The notes under the pieces: model-generated | What the model was told of the DNA's origin: nothing | Seen by the model: only the letters and a program-made list of their open reading frames with translations | Databases searched by the model: none | In this document: in pieces, positions 11,232 through 22,990 of the stretch | How the letters are laid out: the number at the start of each line of letters is the position of its first letter | Numbering within the stretch: the first letter of the stretch is position 1 | Origin: Lophius americanus | Lineage: Eukaryota; Chordata; Actinopteri; Lophiiformes; Lophiidae | Assembly: GCA_037951165.1 (NCBI GenBank) | Contig: JBBDHG010000019.1 | Coordinates: 5,046,001-5,110,000 of the forward strand | Reading direction: 5' to 3' | DNA length: 64,000 nucleotides | Translations under genes and position numbers: made by a program

Positions 11232-12335
11232 CTTACAAGACTGTAACTGAAAAGTATTGAACCCACTTCTGATTTGATCTATTTCTATTTTTATGTGTTT
11301 ATAATACAAATCAATGTCAGGTCATCATGCAGAGTTTAACAGAAACAAAGACCTCCAAAGAAAACAGAAATCACAGGTTTTAAATTGTAATTCACATTAA
11401 CTGATACCTAGATCTCTTGTGTGAAACAGTCTTAACTAATTGTCAGGAACCAAAGGCTCCCAGCCTTTCATTCATCTTTTTTCATCACTGTGGTGGATTT
11501 TTGGATCACAGCATCTCGTCTGGTCACAGACTGATGACCTGACATTCTCCTCCAAAATATTCTGGTAGGGAGTAGTATTCATGTTTTTTGCTCAATAATG
11601 GAAAATCATAGTGGTCCTGAAGCAGCAAGGCTTCCCAACACTGCCACCATCCTGTTTGACTTTAGGCAATATGCCATTTCTATCGGGCATATTCTCTTTA
11701 TGGAATCAAGGGTTGGGATATGCCCGATATAAAGGGCTTCCGAAAAGTTCAACGTTCAGTTTATAGGTCTGTGAAACATCCTTCTAAAAGCTTTGAGTAT
11801 CATCTTCGAGTCGTGTGGCAAAAAAAAATAAAAAAATCAGGTGAGTGTTAGTGTTCCCTTGCGTTAGCCGTGTCTTTCACCTCACCGCTATCACGTCTTT
11901 CCAAATAATGGTGCCATGAATATGGACCTTTCATGTGGTCTTCTATGTATATCTGCCTTCGCTGTGCTCTCTGAGGAATTTAGGAAAACTTGCAAATTCT
12001 GGGAAGGTTCACTGTCACAGGTCTCCTCCATTTGTAGATAATGTGTCCCACTATGACATCCCAGAACCTTTGAAATATGTTTGTAACCCTTCACAGTCTG
12101 AGAGATTTATCAATCACATTCTTCCTCATCTCTTTTGGAATTTCTTTTGATTTTGGAATTGTATGCTACTGTTGGGACCTAGGAGCTAACTTCCTGAGAC
12201 GGAAAATTGTTTATTTTGATTAAGTGATTGAAAAGCGCTGGTAGTGATCAGCTAGTCGAGCTGGAACCAGTTCTTAATGGCAATTAATGCAGTTTGTTAT
12301 TTGATAAAGTTTTTGGTTCAATATACAACACTCAA
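11232..12335 (-). pseudogene. Tc1-like transposon remnant with decayed transposase (family B)
   Basis: Read on the minus strand, the segment below 12170 encodes the start of a Tc1 transposase. An open frame at 11891-12094 gives KGYKHISKVLG, matching the family's KGYKAISKALGL helix, and a decayed KW-K-GT stretch follows. The lower half matches the catalytic half: the reverse complement of AAGTTCAACGTTCAG corresponds to the TDETKVEL region, and CCTGAAGCAGCAAGG with CAACACTGCCACCAT matches the GGGSVM-W region. Frameshifts and stops are numerous. The ends AGTATTGAACCC (near 11257) and GGTTCAATATAC (near 12315) are inverted relative to each other, consistent with terminal repeats. It is a different lineage from the CACTGATC family and is inactive. 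Confidence 0.85.
11681..11729. repeat. 12-bp inverted repeat inside Tc1 remnant
   Basis: TATCGGGCATAT (11681-11692) and ATATGCCCGATA (11718-11729) are exact reverse complements separated by 25 bases. They sit within the decayed catalytic half of the Tc1-like element, where the intact element is not known to have an inverted repeat. Confidence 0.9.
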
Positions 12336-12879
12336 ATCTTCCATTTTTTATTTACTCTGTGACTTTGTTATATATTAAATTTGGTTTGAAAACCGGACAC
12401 AATCTAGTGTTACATGAATAAAAAGAACCAGGTGGAGGTCATACCGCTTTTTTTTTTGGAGCATAGGTGGATTCCCTTCCCACCAGCACAGGGTCTGAGT
12501 TGTTTTCCCTCTATTTCTAAAATGGCCTGAGCATCATGAAACACACTCATAAACTCACTCTTGTCATGGCTGAATCCACATGGGCAAAGTCTTTATTAAA
12601 TCAGGTTCCCAGAGGATCTCTAATACCTGCTCTTGTAGCTTGATGGAAATTTTGTTGAACCTTTTAGAACCAGTTTGAGCAGGTTTCCCTGCTCTTGCTC
12701 TGAAGTAACAAGAAGAATGGAAGCTTATTAAAAATTCAAGTTTGCAATTGAATTTGAGATTTATTTAAAGCCTCAGGGAGAAATAATGTGTATTTTCTTT
12801 TAACCTTGCATTTCTTACTGTGGTAGAACCACAGAAATGCTCCTCATGAAAGGACATTTGTACGTACCACATATTCTTC
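12336..12879. other. No gene recognised
   Basis: No coding or repeat family is recognised in this AT-rich stretch. Confidence 0.5.
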
Positions 12880-12935
12880 ATCTTCTTCTTTTTCTTTGGG
12901 CCGTTCGCTTTAGGGGTTTATCAAGATACAATGTG
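12880..12935 (-). repeat. RTE-type LINE 3' tail
   Basis: CATCTTCTTCTTTTTCTTTG followed by GGCCGTTCGCTTTAGGGG is the reverse complement of the fish RTE-type tail (GTGGCGACCCCTAACGGGAG then CAGCCGAAAGAAGAAG). Only the tail is present, as expected for a strongly 5'-truncated insertion. Confidence 0.65.
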
Positions 12936-13399
12936 AATATTGTTCTTTAGTTTCCTGCACAATCAAATGAAAACAGTCCAAAGACAGCATATGCAATGTT
13001 GTATTTATATAAGAAATATTTTTTCTTGTAAATAAATTCTGAATACAGCAAATTGAGAAAGGGACGACAAATGATTAGGACAGTTGTGGAATGCTCAAAA
13101 AAGAGACTGGTATCGTTTATGATAAGTGTGTATAAAGGAGTGTCCTCAAAAAGCAGTTTTTAAATTATTTTATTAATCTATACAGTTCAAAACTACAAGG
13201 ATAGTGTATAGTAATACATGCCCTGTCACTATTTATTTCAAGCCACTTTGCTTTTAAGGAAGATGCCAGCTGCCCGGTACATTTTCCTCAGTAGCCATGT
13301 TGGAGCTATGTGTAGAGAACAAGTGATATAGCAGACATTGCATACTTTTTTATTTTATTTTTGGAGATAACACTTTCAAAAAAAAAAACCTCAAAGAAA
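12936..13399. other. No gene recognised
   Basis: AT-rich; nothing recognised apart from possible eroded LINE sequence next to the tail. Confidence 0.45.
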
Positions 13400-13600
13400 A
13401 TGATTTAGATTCAAACTACAAGCACTGCTCCATGACGCTTTGAGCCAGCAACATTTTAGACACCAACTTCAGAAATATTTTCCGAAAAATGTTGAAGATA
13501 AAGTTTCCCCTTTTGTTCGAAATATACATCTGACCTTTCCCAAAATCAATCAAGTTCTTCCTCACTCGTAGATCTACGTGATTATAAAATGGTTTTAGAA
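13400..13600 (-). repeat. Unnamed dispersed repeat family R, copy 2
   Basis: Colinear with copy 1: ATAAAGTTTCCCC, then CCTTTCCCAAAATCAATC, then AGTTCTTCCTCACTCGTAG, compared with ATAAAGCTTCCCT, CCTTTCCTAAAATCAATC and AGTTCATCCACACATGAAAG. On the minus strand its start also aligns with the CACATAGATCTTAGTGCTAG block of copy 5. Truncated. Confidence 0.6.
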
Positions 13601-14239
13601 AATGTTTTTAATTTATCACGTTAACACGAAGAATCTGCAGAGGCGGACTAAATCCATAATATTCAATATTCACTTTTCAGCATCTGCACATTTATGCACG
13701 AACTCACCTGTCCATCTAAGTCTTATATTTTTATGGATGAAATATAGAGATAGCCAAACTCACATTATAAAAACAAAAAATCACTTTCTTAAGTACCAAG
13801 CATTAGAGTACAACATATATATGTGTAAGAGTTTCTGGGTTTCTTCCTTTTTGTTCAATTTTAGAATGGAACTGTCAGACTAACTAACTCATACATGCCA
13901 GGAAACAACTTTCACTCTGAGAAAAATAATTGGAAAAGACGGCACCAAGAGAGTGCTCCATAAAGAAAGCTTATAAATAAACTGTTTTTTTTCTGTCTAC
14001 TTAGTTTCACTACTTAGTTTCACTAAGTAGATCAGGCTCAATTACCATGGCAACTTATATTTGGAAACCAACTTGATCCCGGTTAGGTTTATCATCGAGC
14101 CATATTCCATTTAGTTTCAATGTTACAGAAAGAATGATTACAGATAGAGCCTCCTGTCCTTACTGTAGATCAATTATGTCCTTGAGAAGTTGGGAATAGA
14201 ATGGAATCGTCTTAAGTGTCGTGTTCCCAGCGGCACCGC
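13601..14239. other. No gene recognised
   Basis: No coding or repeat family is recognised; it contains the small tandem-plus-inverted structure at 13997-14030. Confidence 0.5.
13997..14030. repeat. 13-bp tandem duplication ending in a 9-bp hairpin
   Basis: CTACTTAGTTTCA occurs twice in tandem (13997-14009, 14010-14022). The second copy folds as CTACTTAGT, loop TTC, ACTAAGTAG (14022-14030). A direct and an inverted duplication at one spot suggests a compound replication error. Confidence 0.9.
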
Positions 14240-14534
14240 AGTTCCCTCCTTTTAATGCAACAACTCAAAAACTGCCTAATGGATAATTGTCAACCTACAT
14301 AGACCTTAATAGGAGGAAAGACTGGATTGATATAGGGGAAAGTGTGTTGCATATTTTCGCCACTAGAGTGATGCTTATGCCTCAAATTTTTTGGGCCCTA
14401 ATTTCTCATGTAGTCCACATTTTGTACATATGAATCGATCTGAGGAGATCTGTCTTGTATATCAAATTTCACTCTATTAGTTCATGGTTTAATCACTAGG
14501 AGGAATTTTTCTTTATTTTTGTGGGGCCAGTAGG

Positions 14535-14692
14535 ACTTTAGTGGCGGGAGAGATTAATATTGACAGGAAAGAGTGAGAAAGAGACGGACAGGGCCACAGG
14601 TGGAATCGAACCTGTGACCACCGCGCAATGAGCACTCAATCTTCGTACATGGTCTGCCTGCTCTACTACCACATGAACCGAGCAGACGACCG
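14535..14692 (-). repeat. tRNA-headed SINE-like insertion
   Basis: The plus strand shows GACAGGAAAGAGTGAGAAAG, GGGCCACAGGTGGAATCG, AACCTGTGACCACCGCG and CTGCCTGCTCTACTACCACA. This is the reverse complement of a tRNA-like head with a B box reading GGTTCGATTCC at 14602-14612. The family is common in teleosts with the same GACAGGAAAG tail. It sits inside repeat R and so inserted after it. Confidence 0.75.
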
Positions 14693-14885
14693 GTAAAAGT
14701 AACTTTCTGACTGGTGGTCCAATTTAGTCCAAATTTACTTCACATTAACTGCCTCAACGAGATGTAACTAGTATTTGTAATATAGCATTTTACTGAAATT
14801 CTTAATTGTTTACCGATTACTACGTACAATAAGTTTGGTCCAAATTAGCTCATGTGAATTATTGACAGAAGGTGACCTATCCTAG

Positions 14886-14888
<3 letters not shown>

Positions 14889-14920
<32 letters not shown>
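14889..14920. repeat. (AT)n microsatellite
   Basis: Sixteen AT units without interruption, followed by an AT-rich low-complexity stretch to about 15000. Confidence 0.97.
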
Positions 14921-14922
<2 letters not shown>

Positions 14923-15215
14923 TTCATCATCATTATAATAAGTTAATTATATAGTATGAATTATTATATTATTATTAATATATTTATGTATCTTTATATT
15001 GTATTTATCTTCATTATGGTTTCTTAACTTAGAGCATACGGTTGACTTAATAGCAATAGTTAGGTTAGGTCAGTATGGGCTGCTAGAGATTCTTAATTAT
15101 TGAAATCTAATTCGAGGTGTTCCAATCGTTGGGACTGCTTGTACAACACAGGGCATTGGGCGCTTTCTGAGGATATACCCTTGCTGTCTGGGACAACAGC
15201 ATAGGCTTATTTTTG

Positions 15216-17954
15216 TATATATACTTGCAAATTCTTAGAGAACACCACGACACAGATGGAATAGACCAATTGGGCAGCACTGCTGGAAATTGCTGGTGGC
15301 AGAATAAAGATAAGAGACATGAAATCGACGAGATAATTAAGAAAAACCTAAACCTAAAATAAATGACATATTTCATCCAATGACTCTCAGATGTATTGTA
15401 AGCATGCACACCAGCATGTGTTTATGTTAGAATATGTTCTAGGACTGTTTTTACCACTTTCTAATAGAAATATGAACGATAATGGAAGTATTTAGTAGAA
15501 ATGGAGTTGGTCATTTTACCCAGGATGGAAGGCGTGTCAGAGGCCATGTGAGAGAGCACTAAATGTCGTGCCATCAGGAGCAGAGAGAAATTGGAGTACA
15601 CGCAGAGAGAGTGAGGGCAATGGAGTGTCTTATTTACTACTCATCACTCTGAAATTGGAGTTAAAAGTTTCTCACCTACTCCATGCGTTCGAACAATCCA
15701 CATTCTGATGGCACACAACATTTCATCTGTATGTATGGAAATACTTTTATCCAGGTAATGAGATTTGCATCAGGCCAACATCCTCCTTATTGTGTTCCAT
15801 GCACCTTAGAAACCTGTGTAAATCCTAATAATCAATTAAAAATCCTGGGAAACAAATGCTCTTCTGAACAGTAAAAAGCATCATGTTTAGCCCTTCACAC
15901 AATTGAACACATACGGTGCAGATTTGCCTGTCCAAGAGCCAATTGTGGTGCAGAGAGGTTAATCCAAAGCTTATGTTATTTCTCAGTTTACTCAGTTGAG
16001 TATAATTATGGAATGCTTCTGCTTTTCTGTGAATAAGTGTGTATGTGTGTGTGTGTGTGTTAGCCTGTCTTTGCGCAATATCGCTTTTAACTGGTCACAG
16101 GGTGAAACATTTTCAATAAACAGCATGGCTTTTTGGCTATATAATCAGATTCTTTAAATTTAAACTGTACTTTGGTTTTTCAATCCAAGAACTTAAACCT
16201 TTTATTTATTCAAGGAATAGAAATATTAAATGCTATGTCAATACCCACAATACATATAATTTCATATTTACTTGGAAAAAGATCAAATATGTTTCATGCG
16301 TCACTGTTCTAGCATCACGCATGTGCAGAAAAACACCATCCCTCTTAAACGAGTCAAAGAATGGCTCTCCGAAGTTGCCTGTAAAAATCAAGGCCGCGTT
16401 ATCCACAAAAGACAGATTTTGTACATCAAATAATGTACTTCCTGATGAGTAATATAAATTATAAACAAATTAATACAGGAAAAAAGCAGTGGTATAAGAA
16501 TAAACTTTAAGAGTAGTAGTATGAAAGTAAAAAAAAATCATGTACTAGTGTAAAAATAAAGATATTTTTATTATTTACTGTTCCGTTTATCTGTGACGAG
16601 CGCGCCACTAGTAAATGTGTGGCTGAACGGGTGGATGCGGGCTTTTGCTGTAAAGCACTTTCAGTGGTGGTCAGAATGTAAAGGCTAACATTAAACATTA
16701 AAGTAATTTATTCAGGTGAGTGGTGAGTAGTTAGGATTACCAACTGGTCCCTGCAGACACATGTGATGCACCATTTAAACGCCACTACACCAGATTTTTA
16801 TTGGTAAATAGCACAATCTGTCCATACTGCCTCAAGATAGCAATACACAAACAATATGCATGACCACCCCACATTTTAAGACTAGCACTCCCATGGGCGC
16901 ACAGATGGTAACGAAAACATATGGTACTTAAAGAGTGAAGGCACTGGGCATGAAAATGACAACTAAACAGTCTGACTGCGATGACTCTTGCACTGCATTG
17001 TGTTACCTTGCATCGCACAGAAGGGAAAGCCCCTAGATAACAGCAAATCACTTATCTAATTCCACATAAAACATTGCAAAGTTAAGTAAAAAGTGATTGT
17101 CACATTGTTTTATTTCTATTTTAATTATTTCACCCTGCAGATTCTGTCATCACCGACATGTAATTATGCATGTCTAACAACTCTTGAAATGTGGTCAATC
17201 ATAATGTTTACTGTCTATAACAAGTTTAGCTCACTGAGAGGCTAATCTCACAAAAACGAGTCTGTTCCTTTTATAGATTCAGTGTGTGGTCAGAGTATCC
17301 ATTTAATTCAGTTCCCAGAAATAAGAGTGCTGAAACCGTTAGTTGGACTGGACAGATGCCAACTCTACTCAGGCCAGATAAAGAGAGATAAGGAGGAGGA
17401 ATACCAACTTCTAAATAGTGTGAGAATGCTTGGAGCTGCTGGGATATGTGTATAAGCTGTCCCTCAGGTGCTCTGCTAGCTGGGGGAGGCCTGGGGCAAC
17501 TTTTTCAAAAGGGTGTGCAGGTCTTGCTTCAATGGACAACTAAATAACTCTCTCTGCTCATTCTTTGGCCCTCTCCAGTGTTCAGAGTTCAGCACCACTC
17601 GACTGGTACTAAAGGTTCCGCCAAAATCACCTGTAACACTCGCTCTCCTTCCCTTTTTAACATGCCTACTCTCACTAATGCTTGTAATTGCTCTTTTTGT
17701 GCCTTTGCCAAAGGAGACATTTAAGGCTACTCCTATATGTTCCTCCCTACATAACAGGGAATATTCTATCCACAACCACTGAATAACAGCTTGACAGAGG
17801 GCTTTTTTAGAAGTATACATTTCATTACTTCTTTAATTAATTATTTGATACTCTCATGTAATTTTTTTACTTGCAGCATAGGCATCAATGTCTTTAGACT
17901 GAATTGTTCAGGTTCTAATTGCAAGCCCACACCTAGAGTATATATTGTATTAAT
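15216..17954. other. No gene recognised
   Basis: AT-rich; the longest open frame starts in this region (114 codons, minus strand, 17476-17820) and matches nothing I know. Includes the (GT)n tract at 16036-16060. Confidence 0.5.
16036..16060. repeat. (GT)n microsatellite, short
   Basis: About 12 GT units with one AT interruption. Confidence 0.9.
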
Positions 17955-18395
17955 CATCTCTGCCAAGATTACCTTCATTTGTTTGCTATATGATTTTGTT
18001 TGTTAGCAATACTACAAAAAAAATTCATTGGCAGATTTGCATCAAATTTGACCTAGAGGTTGGCCAATGATTCAATTATGGCGACATATGGCAAGCTTGT
18101 GCAGTTTTTGTAATTACTCATAAATTAATCCTTAAGAAGATTACATCAAGGAAACGTTGATTCCCAGGGAAAATTGACTTACGGTCAATTTCCACTTGTG
18201 TATAATACAAAGAATGAAACACTACCTATGGTACATGAGGATATCAATTCAAATCCATAGGAAATGTTTTTAGATGGTTTCATTAATTAGAAAGTATCCT
18301 AAATGAAGCAATCTCATTGTTTGTGATCACAAAATAATGTATAGGTACTGTTGTGCCTTGGCAGAGGTTTTCACTTGCTGGGTTCTTTGTAATTC
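17955..18395 (+). repeat. Teleost interspersed repeat with CAAATTTG/GGCAGAGG blocks
   Basis: The left part (TTTGTTTGTTAGCAATACTA, then CATTGGCAGATTTGCATC and AAATTTGACCTAGAGGTTGG) resembles a common non-coding fish repeat (TTGTTAGCAAGATTACGGAA, then GGCCGGATTTTCACCAAATT). The right end, CTTGGCAGAGGTTTTCACTTGC, corresponds to its GGCGGAGGTCTGCGCTCTC end. The centre is strongly diverged, and the family name is not known to me. Confidence 0.55.
18171..18191. repeat. 8-bp hairpin within repeat
   Basis: AAATTGAC, loop TTACG, GTCAATTT, extended with one bulge to GGAAAATTGAC/GTCAATTTCC. A minor member of the short-loop hairpin set. Confidence 0.7.
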
Positions 18396-21300
18396 CAATA
18401 TATGTTGTTCTTTAACCTCCAAAAGTGTTCAATTGTTTCCAGAAATGCATCATATATAACAGTATAAGTTCAGGGGGAGTTTCATTTGGAATATTTGAGT
18501 TCACTGGGTAATTTGCTGAATGACCGTTGTAGCTTATATGCATCATCAATATTTACAGTTAGAAACAACCAAAATGGGATCGTAATGGGCACTTTACCTA
18601 AAAAATTAAAGCAAATGATATTCACCAGAAAATAAAAACCATGTTCAAATTTTACAGATAAAGTTTCATATTGGACCTTTCAAGGCAAAAATGTAATCAA
18701 ATGTCATGATCCCAAGAGGATAAAGCCTATTAGGTTATACATTTATTCTGATTAAAAAGTTTATTCCAGTATTTGTGGCCCTGCTGCCTCGTAAGGCTAC
18801 ATGCAGATTTTTTGAGCAGTCTTATTAGGGTTCTATCGAGGTATCCCTGTGCATTTGCATTGCATGTTGTTATTGTGTGCACGCTTGATGGCTGTAGCGG
18901 TTGCTCTTTAAAGTTTTTGATTCCAGTTATTTGTGCTGCATTGTTGCACATCAATACAATCTTGGCATTTCCCAGTAATTAGTGAAGGAACATCTGTGTT
19001 CTACTACGTTTAGGCTACCCTAAGTGCTTTAACTCCAGCGGAGCTGTTGTCTTTGAGTGGTGCTGAAGTGATGATTCCAAACTGAGGCAGTAGCCCTGTC
19101 TGGCTCTGCTCTGTCTTACTGAGCTTTTCAGCTGATCTAAGGGTAATGATGTGAGGAGCTATTCATCCAGTGTTTTGCTGCACTCGAGCTCTTTTAAAGT
19201 AAAGGCCAGTTTATGGCTGTGCAACAAGGTAGCAGTTACACATGTCTTGTCAACCAAGTAGTTTCATCTAATTGAGGCATCGCATCAAATATAAGAAGAA
19301 CTATTCAGTTGTATTACTCTTCCAATAACCTTTATAAGGCTTTATATTCTTATGCATACATTTATAATGATACCTGGCCTCTAAACCGGTGTTTCTTCAA
19401 TAGCAAGTTGTATTTTATTTGTGGTAATTCTTCCACTGTAATGTATTAACTGGATATCAAACCATTGATCTTCTGATTTGGGGATGACAACTCAAACTCC
19501 TGAGCTACAGTAACCTTTATACGTCACGATAAATTCAGTTTCACATAAGTACTGATTTTGCGCGAGGGTGCACTCATGTGTTAACACGCTTTCAATGTTA
19601 AGTGTTAAGATTTGAATGATGAATATTCACCACTTGAGAGTTTATTTAAGGGGGTTTATCATTTATGGGGTGGTCTTATGATTAATTAATGCAGTGGAAC
19701 TGGCCCATGAACTCTACGTGTGCATTTGGTTAGCCATCCATCAAGCGAGGTTGCATGAATATTTTATCTTTCATTACTGCAACCTCTGTCTAACCTAGTC
19801 AAATAAGCCACTCATTATATTTGTTTTATTTTTGTGTTTTATTATGTTTGGTATTTTTGTGGGTGGATCCTCTTCTGTACATACCGCTTGTCCCTTGTCC
19901 TTTCGTCTTTCACCTGAAAGCATATCATTTTTTCCATGTGATCATTCTACTAAAATCTATCATTGCTGAAGTAAAATTGCCTCCGTCACTATCCCAGGTA
20001 TCTTGGTATTAACATTAAGTTACAGTTTAGTTAAATTTAACACACATTCAGCTCAGTACTTGCAATTACCTTTATTGTTTTGAGAGATGATTATTGTTCA
20101 AGTTGTTTATTTCTTTGTTCAGACACACCATGCAAGACTATTGTTTCAGAGGGAAGTGCCCAGCATTTCCTCCTCTTTATGGTTTTCATGATGATATGGA
20201 TGATACGATTTTGGCAAGATCAATTCAGGGGTTTTACTCTCGAGTTCGGCTTATAGATTTATGTTAAATCATTTGTGAGGATGAATCTCCCCTTTTGAGT
20301 AATAAAAGTGACTTCTACATATTAACAGTTATTTCTTATTGCCAAGACCATTATAATGTATCTGGCTGTTGTGATGATATTTGCTGAGATAATTTCAGTT
20401 GTTAATTAAACTAAATTTATAAATAGTTAAGTTTAGCTCCAAGAGAGTGAGTAAATTGAGGATATGATGCCGTAAACACTTGCCTTTTGCCTTAGTTACA
20501 CATGTGGAGGTGCTAACTGTAAAAAAAAAAAAGGAGAAAAGATCCTTATTTGAGAGGCCAAATGTCTGCTGTATCTACGTACCTATCCGCTCCTTGAAAC
20601 ATCAGCCAGACTGTTCCATTTGATTCCATTTTTATTTATCTGATGTTATTATGTGTTATTTTTTCATGCTCAAATTTTTATACACTTCATTTCACTTTTT
20701 GGAGTATATAGAAATTTTAATATAATATGTTGATCTACTTCTTGTGCTTGCATAATATGTTTTTTAGCTTAATATTTATATATGGGCAATGTCATTCAGG
20801 ATTGATTAAGTGCATATGCGTGCTTTTCCTCTCCTTCCAAAACCACAATTATTGCCATCACTACCACATATATTGAGCTCAGCCCATTCAATGATTTGGC
20901 GTGGCGAGGAGCCGCTTGCCTATTGAATAATACCTGCCGCGTCCTTCTCAGCAAAGGTGTGACCAATTAAAGAGGATTGATACTTTTATCCCTAATGCCT
21001 ACGAGACAAGCTCTCGTATATATGGGTGAGGCCCACCTATGGAAGATGCTTATCTACCCTCTGAGGGGCGAGAGGGAAAGAAAGAGAAAGATTGGGGATT
21101 GATGGCTTGTGTCCTAAGCTCACCAGAAAATTTGGTTTTGCTGCTTGGATGCTGGACTCAGCCTGGTTTCAGCCGTAAGCAAATGACTAGTTTAATTTGT
21201 TCAGTGTTGCAGGTATTTCTCTCATACACTCGGGGCAGCAGGCTCCCAAAGTGGCTGCTGGCAAATCGATAAGGATTAAGCATGTACCCTAAAAAGGTTA

Positions 21301-22575
21301 GGCTGAGCTCCAGCAGTATGTGTGTACGATAAAGTCTGAAAAGTGAGAGAGTCAAGGTGAATGGTTCGGGATAGCATACTTGCAGAAGAGAACAGTGGAC
21401 AGGAGTGAATCATGGGAGTTTTTTTTCCTGTAATGAAGTAAGGCTGGAAGAGCATGCAGTGAGAGGTGGGTATTTGGAATTTTTTCCCCCTGTGTTTATT
21501 TGTGCACTGTAATAATTGAAACCAAGCGTACTGCTTAGATTTTTACACATCCCTAGAACGGGATGGAAGAAGAAAGGGGGAAAGAAGGAATGTGGGAGCG
21601 AGGGAGGCTGATGCAGAGCCTTTGACATACTGCTGAAATATTGATGAAGTTGCAAAGTGGTGTTTCGCTAATAGCCATCCGTTAGCATTTGCTGGCAGGC
21701 CATTAAAACACTTTTTGTGTCTTTCTCATAGGGTGATTTCTCTTTTGCCACCCCTCATGCATTTCTCCTTTGCAACTACAGAACAGTAATTATCAAAAAA
21801 GAGGGGATGTGGCTCTGCTATTATGATTAAAATGAAGGAAAGGTGTAAATATATCACATTAAATGTCTGTTCATGCAAACCTGTCACAAGAGGAGATATT
21901 TATTTGGCTTCTCAGATTAAACGTTGGATATTCATCACGTGAAGGAAATCCCTAAAATCTTAATAGATATCTGCAACATAAAAAAAGGGAAATATGCAAA
22001 AACGTTTGAATCAAAATATATAAATTGCAAATTCATTAAATAGAACGCAGTCATTCTGAATAATTTAACCTATTTTTCTGCCAAGAAGCTGACAGTTGAA
22101 GTCACTTAAGGGCCTAATCACCTGACCATATAACATTGGGAATAAAAAAAAAATTACCTGAACTTCCAGGACATGAATCCAAAAAAAATCTAAATTCGTG
22201 TTGGTCAAATATTCACATGTGTGTAGTTATCAAATTACTTTAGATCAAAAGAGGACAATATTATGGTATAGTGGTTTTATATTTTGAGTTGAAGCACGAC
22301 AATACATTGGGAAGGCGCATCCACTCCATGCTCATATTTTGGATCAATATTTGGACTAAATATAGCTCCTGATAGGATAATGTGTAATTTAAATGAGATT
22401 TCTGATACTGAAAAAAAGAACCAGATATGTCTGACAAGGGGACACAGTTTGTATGGTGGAAACATGGCAACGATAAAGAGGGCTGTGAACATAAAAGTAC
22501 AAGCAGTAAAAGTGTAAGAAACACAGTACTCGGCTATTGTCTGTGAGATCATTAATATATTGTGAGACGTAGACA
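18396..22575. other. No gene recognised
   Basis: No exon, RNA gene or repeat family is recognised over 4 kb. Blocks near 19000-19200, 20870-21020 and 21660-21780 have balanced composition and no repeat hallmarks, so they are the best places here to test for conserved non-coding elements. An A-run lies at about 20521-20532. Confidence 0.5.
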
Positions 22576-22990
22576 TCAGCAATGTGATGTAGTGGGTAGA
22601 ACTGGTGAGTCAAATTGTTGACTCACAGCAAGATCATTCCAGGTTCAAATTCACCTCTGGCCTTGTATATATAGACTCTCAGTCATGGTTTGGTTGGCTT
22701 TGGTTGAATCCAACGTAACCGGACTTCTAGCTGAAACAAAAAGTCGAAACTTTAGCGAAACCCTGGGGTTGTGTGGAGTTGGATTATTGAAGTGTGGATT
22801 CCCTCGGGGTACTCCAGCTTCCTCCCACATTCCAAAAACCCTGACCGTATAGATGAACTGGTCACACATTTATGACTTGTTGAATGGATGTTTTGTCTGT
22901 CTGTGTCAGTCCTGATCACTTGTCCAGGATGTTGCCTGCCTCTCACTCCATGTCGGCTGGGACAGGGTTCATCCCTGCCACAATCCCTAT
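22576..22990 (+). repeat. SINE-like family S1, near full length
   Basis: The tRNA-like head reads GATGTAGTGGGTAGAACTGG, then GACTCACAGCAAGATCATTC and a B box GGTTCAAATTC at 22642-22652. The body follows the teleost consensus order: GTGTGGAGTT, CCCTCGGGGTACTCCAGCTT, CCTCCCACATTCCAAAAACC, GTCTGTCTGTGTCAGTCCTG, TGTCCAGGATGTTGCCTGCC and GTCGGCTGGGACAGGGTTC. An extra GTGAGTCAAATTGTT in the head partly duplicates the following GACTCAC. It is diverged and presumably inactive. Confidence 0.8.

Larger units (their letters stand above)
14240..15215 (+). repeat. Unnamed dispersed repeat family R, copy 3 (interrupted)
   Basis: Three segments align with other R copies. 14265-14515 has the CAACCTACATAGACCTTAAT and CACATTTTGTACATATGAAT blocks. 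14700-14780 has GGTCCAATTTAGTCCAAATT. 15105-15215 has GCTTGTACAACACAGGGCAT and GAGGATATACCCTTGCTGTC. The element is split by a SINE-like insertion (14535-14692) and by a (TA)n tract with AT-rich sequence (14889-15000). It is the longest copy in the window and non-coding. Confidence 0.65.

Noticed and set aside
14590..14692. tRNA gene on the minus strand
   Set aside because: A B box is present, but the acceptor and anticodon stems are not; flanks match a SINE-like repeat.
22578..22660. tRNA gene on the plus strand
   Set aside because: Box-like sequences form the head of a full S1 repeat; no cloverleaf is evident.
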